A stretch of DNA of 33,348 nucleotides. It comes from Candidatus Magnetocorallium paracelense (GTDB lineage Bacteria; Nitrospirota; Thermodesulfovibrionia; Thermodesulfovibrionales; Magnetobacteriaceae). A model generated the notes under the pieces. The model did no database searches. It was given only the letters and a program-made list of their open reading frames with translations, and was not told where the DNA came from. The translations under genes and the position numbers were made by a program. The stretch covers positions 1-33,348 of the forward strand of contig JAREWP010000008.1 in assembly GCA_029001845.1 (NCBI GenBank). Reading direction: 5' to 3'. Shown one piece after another: positions 32,944 through 33,348 of this stretch. Within the stretch, counting starts at the first letter, position 1. Each line of letters opens with the position of its first letter.

Positions 32944-32990
32944 AAAACAGCAGTCAGCTATCAGCTGTCAGCCTTCAGCTAAGGAAAATA
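32944..32990 (+). repeat. Family C repeat, left half only
   Basis: AAACAGCAGTCAGCTATCAG and the following TCAGCCTTCA-CTAAGGAAA match 13402-13445 almost exactly. The right arm is missing, and the family A fragment at 33015 follows. Confidence 0.7.
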
Positions 32991-33014
32991 GTGATATCAA
33001 GCTTAAAAAGAGCA

Positions 33015-33096
33015 TCACCTAACCCGGCATAGCCGTAACCAAAGAGGTTTGGGGAATTTCGAAGAAATTCCCTTCAAGTCTCCTCTCCCCTTGAGG
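33015..33096 (-). repeat. Family A repeat, 3' part, interrupted by the mobile element
   Basis: Read on the minus strand it matches the end of the repeat at 1-329 back to the CCTCAAGGGG hairpin. Similarity stops abruptly after TTGAGG at 33096, in the middle of the palindrome, where the insertion element begins. Confidence 0.8.
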
Positions 33097-33348
33097 ATGA
33101 ACATAATACACACTTGACTCCGCGATCGATAATCAGTATACTAAAGAGATGCGAGTATGCGGTCAAGAATTTACGAATAATATAATAGAGCAAATAAACA
33201 ATAAAATAATAGAAAAACCGGATATATCGAGACGAGCGTTGTCGAGAGAAGTCTGTAAATGGCTTGATTGGCGAACAAGCAAAGGAGGTTTTCAGGAAGG
33301 CAGTTGCCGAAAAGCATTGGCTGAATTGAATCGGAGAGGAGTGTTGAG
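33097..33348 (+). mobile_element. Left end of an insertion element (truncated by the window)
   Basis: The family A repeat is broken at 33096/33097. From there to the transposase start is a 52-base AT-rich end (ATGAACATAATACACACTTG and onward). The right end is outside the window, so terminal repeats and target duplication cannot be read. Confidence 0.65.
33149..33348 (+). CDS. Transposase N-terminus (IS4-type with DruA/DUF4338-like start), partial
   Basis: Sixty-six codons are open to the window edge, starting ATG 33149. The sequence contains ISRRALSREVCKWLDWR and GSCRKALAELNRRGVL. This pattern (SRxxLSxxVCxWLxWR, then SCRxALxxLxRRG) is the N-terminal domain shared by a group of IS4-family transposases and by DUF4338/DruA proteins. 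The catalytic DDE region lies beyond the window. Its position in a dispersed repeat favours a transposase over a defence gene. Confidence 0.7.
   Translation, partial: MRVCGQEFTNNIIEQINNKIIEKPDISRRALSREVCKWLDWRTSKGGFQEGSCRKALAELNRRGVL

Noticed and set aside
1-33348. CRISPR array
   Set aside because: Repeats are few, dispersed, of differing size and without regular spacing.
1-33348. tRNA or rRNA genes
   Set aside because: No cloverleaf with a GGTTCGA-type T arm and no rRNA-like conserved stretch was seen on either strand by eye.
33149-33348. Druantia (DruA) defence gene
   Set aside because: The N-terminal motif is shared with DUF4338/DruA proteins, but the element interrupts a dispersed repeat and no dru partner is visible, so a transposase is more likely; the window ends before the deciding region.

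Overview
The window reads as an accessory-rich stretch of a moderately AT-rich, Gram-negative-type bacterium. Many products have Sec signal peptides, and a periplasmic peptidoglycan-modifying gene set, a CstA-type transporter, a sigma-54 activator and a PrsK-like histidine kinase are present. Intergenic regions are full of dispersed palindromic repeats. This style suggests a deltaproteobacterial/Nitrospirota/Schekmanbacteria-like lineage, but no rRNA or marker gene is present, so the phylum is an inference.

Layout. 1-1404: a dispersed repeat and a frameshifted remnant of an AAA ATPase. 1511-13168: four large secreted proteins (a 1469-aa protein ending in calcium-binding-type repeats, a PQQ-like beta-propeller, a parallel beta-helix protein, an SBBP-repeat protein), interrupted by a hicA-hicB toxin-antitoxin pair with a palindromic operator. 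13631-17025: a short CstA-family transporter followed by a GAF/AAA+/Fis sigma-54 activator, separated by a 134-bp palindromic element. 17314-19835: a HEAT-repeat/class III nucleotidyl cyclase fusion and, 5 bases later, a stand-alone cyclic-nucleotide-binding protein. 25247-19832 (minus strand): a compact six-gene operon behind a good sigma-70 promoter. 25950-27911: an AmmeMemoRadiSam protein B gene and an orphan ABC-2 permease with a coupled 61-aa membrane protein. 28491-29399: an alkaline-phosphatase-superfamily metalloenzyme with an anomalous start. 31501-29610: a broken secreted-protein gene. 31800-32873: a histidine kinase. 33097-end: the left end of an insertion element that has cut into a copy of the dispersed repeat.

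The most interesting system is the six-gene minus-strand operon: M23 endopeptidase, two bactofilins, an L,D-transpeptidase-fold protein with an NTF2-like C-terminus (Csd6 architecture), a membrane/coiled-coil protein of unknown family, and a Csd4/M99-like carboxypeptidase that keeps the atypical Gln zinc ligand. In Helicobacter pylori the corresponding activities (Csd1-3, CcmA, Csd6, Csd4) generate helical cell shape but are scattered in the genome. Here they form one overlapping transcription unit that includes one unassigned member. The operon ends convergently, stop codon on stop codon, against the cyclase/cNMP-receptor pair, which raises (but does not prove) a regulatory connection.
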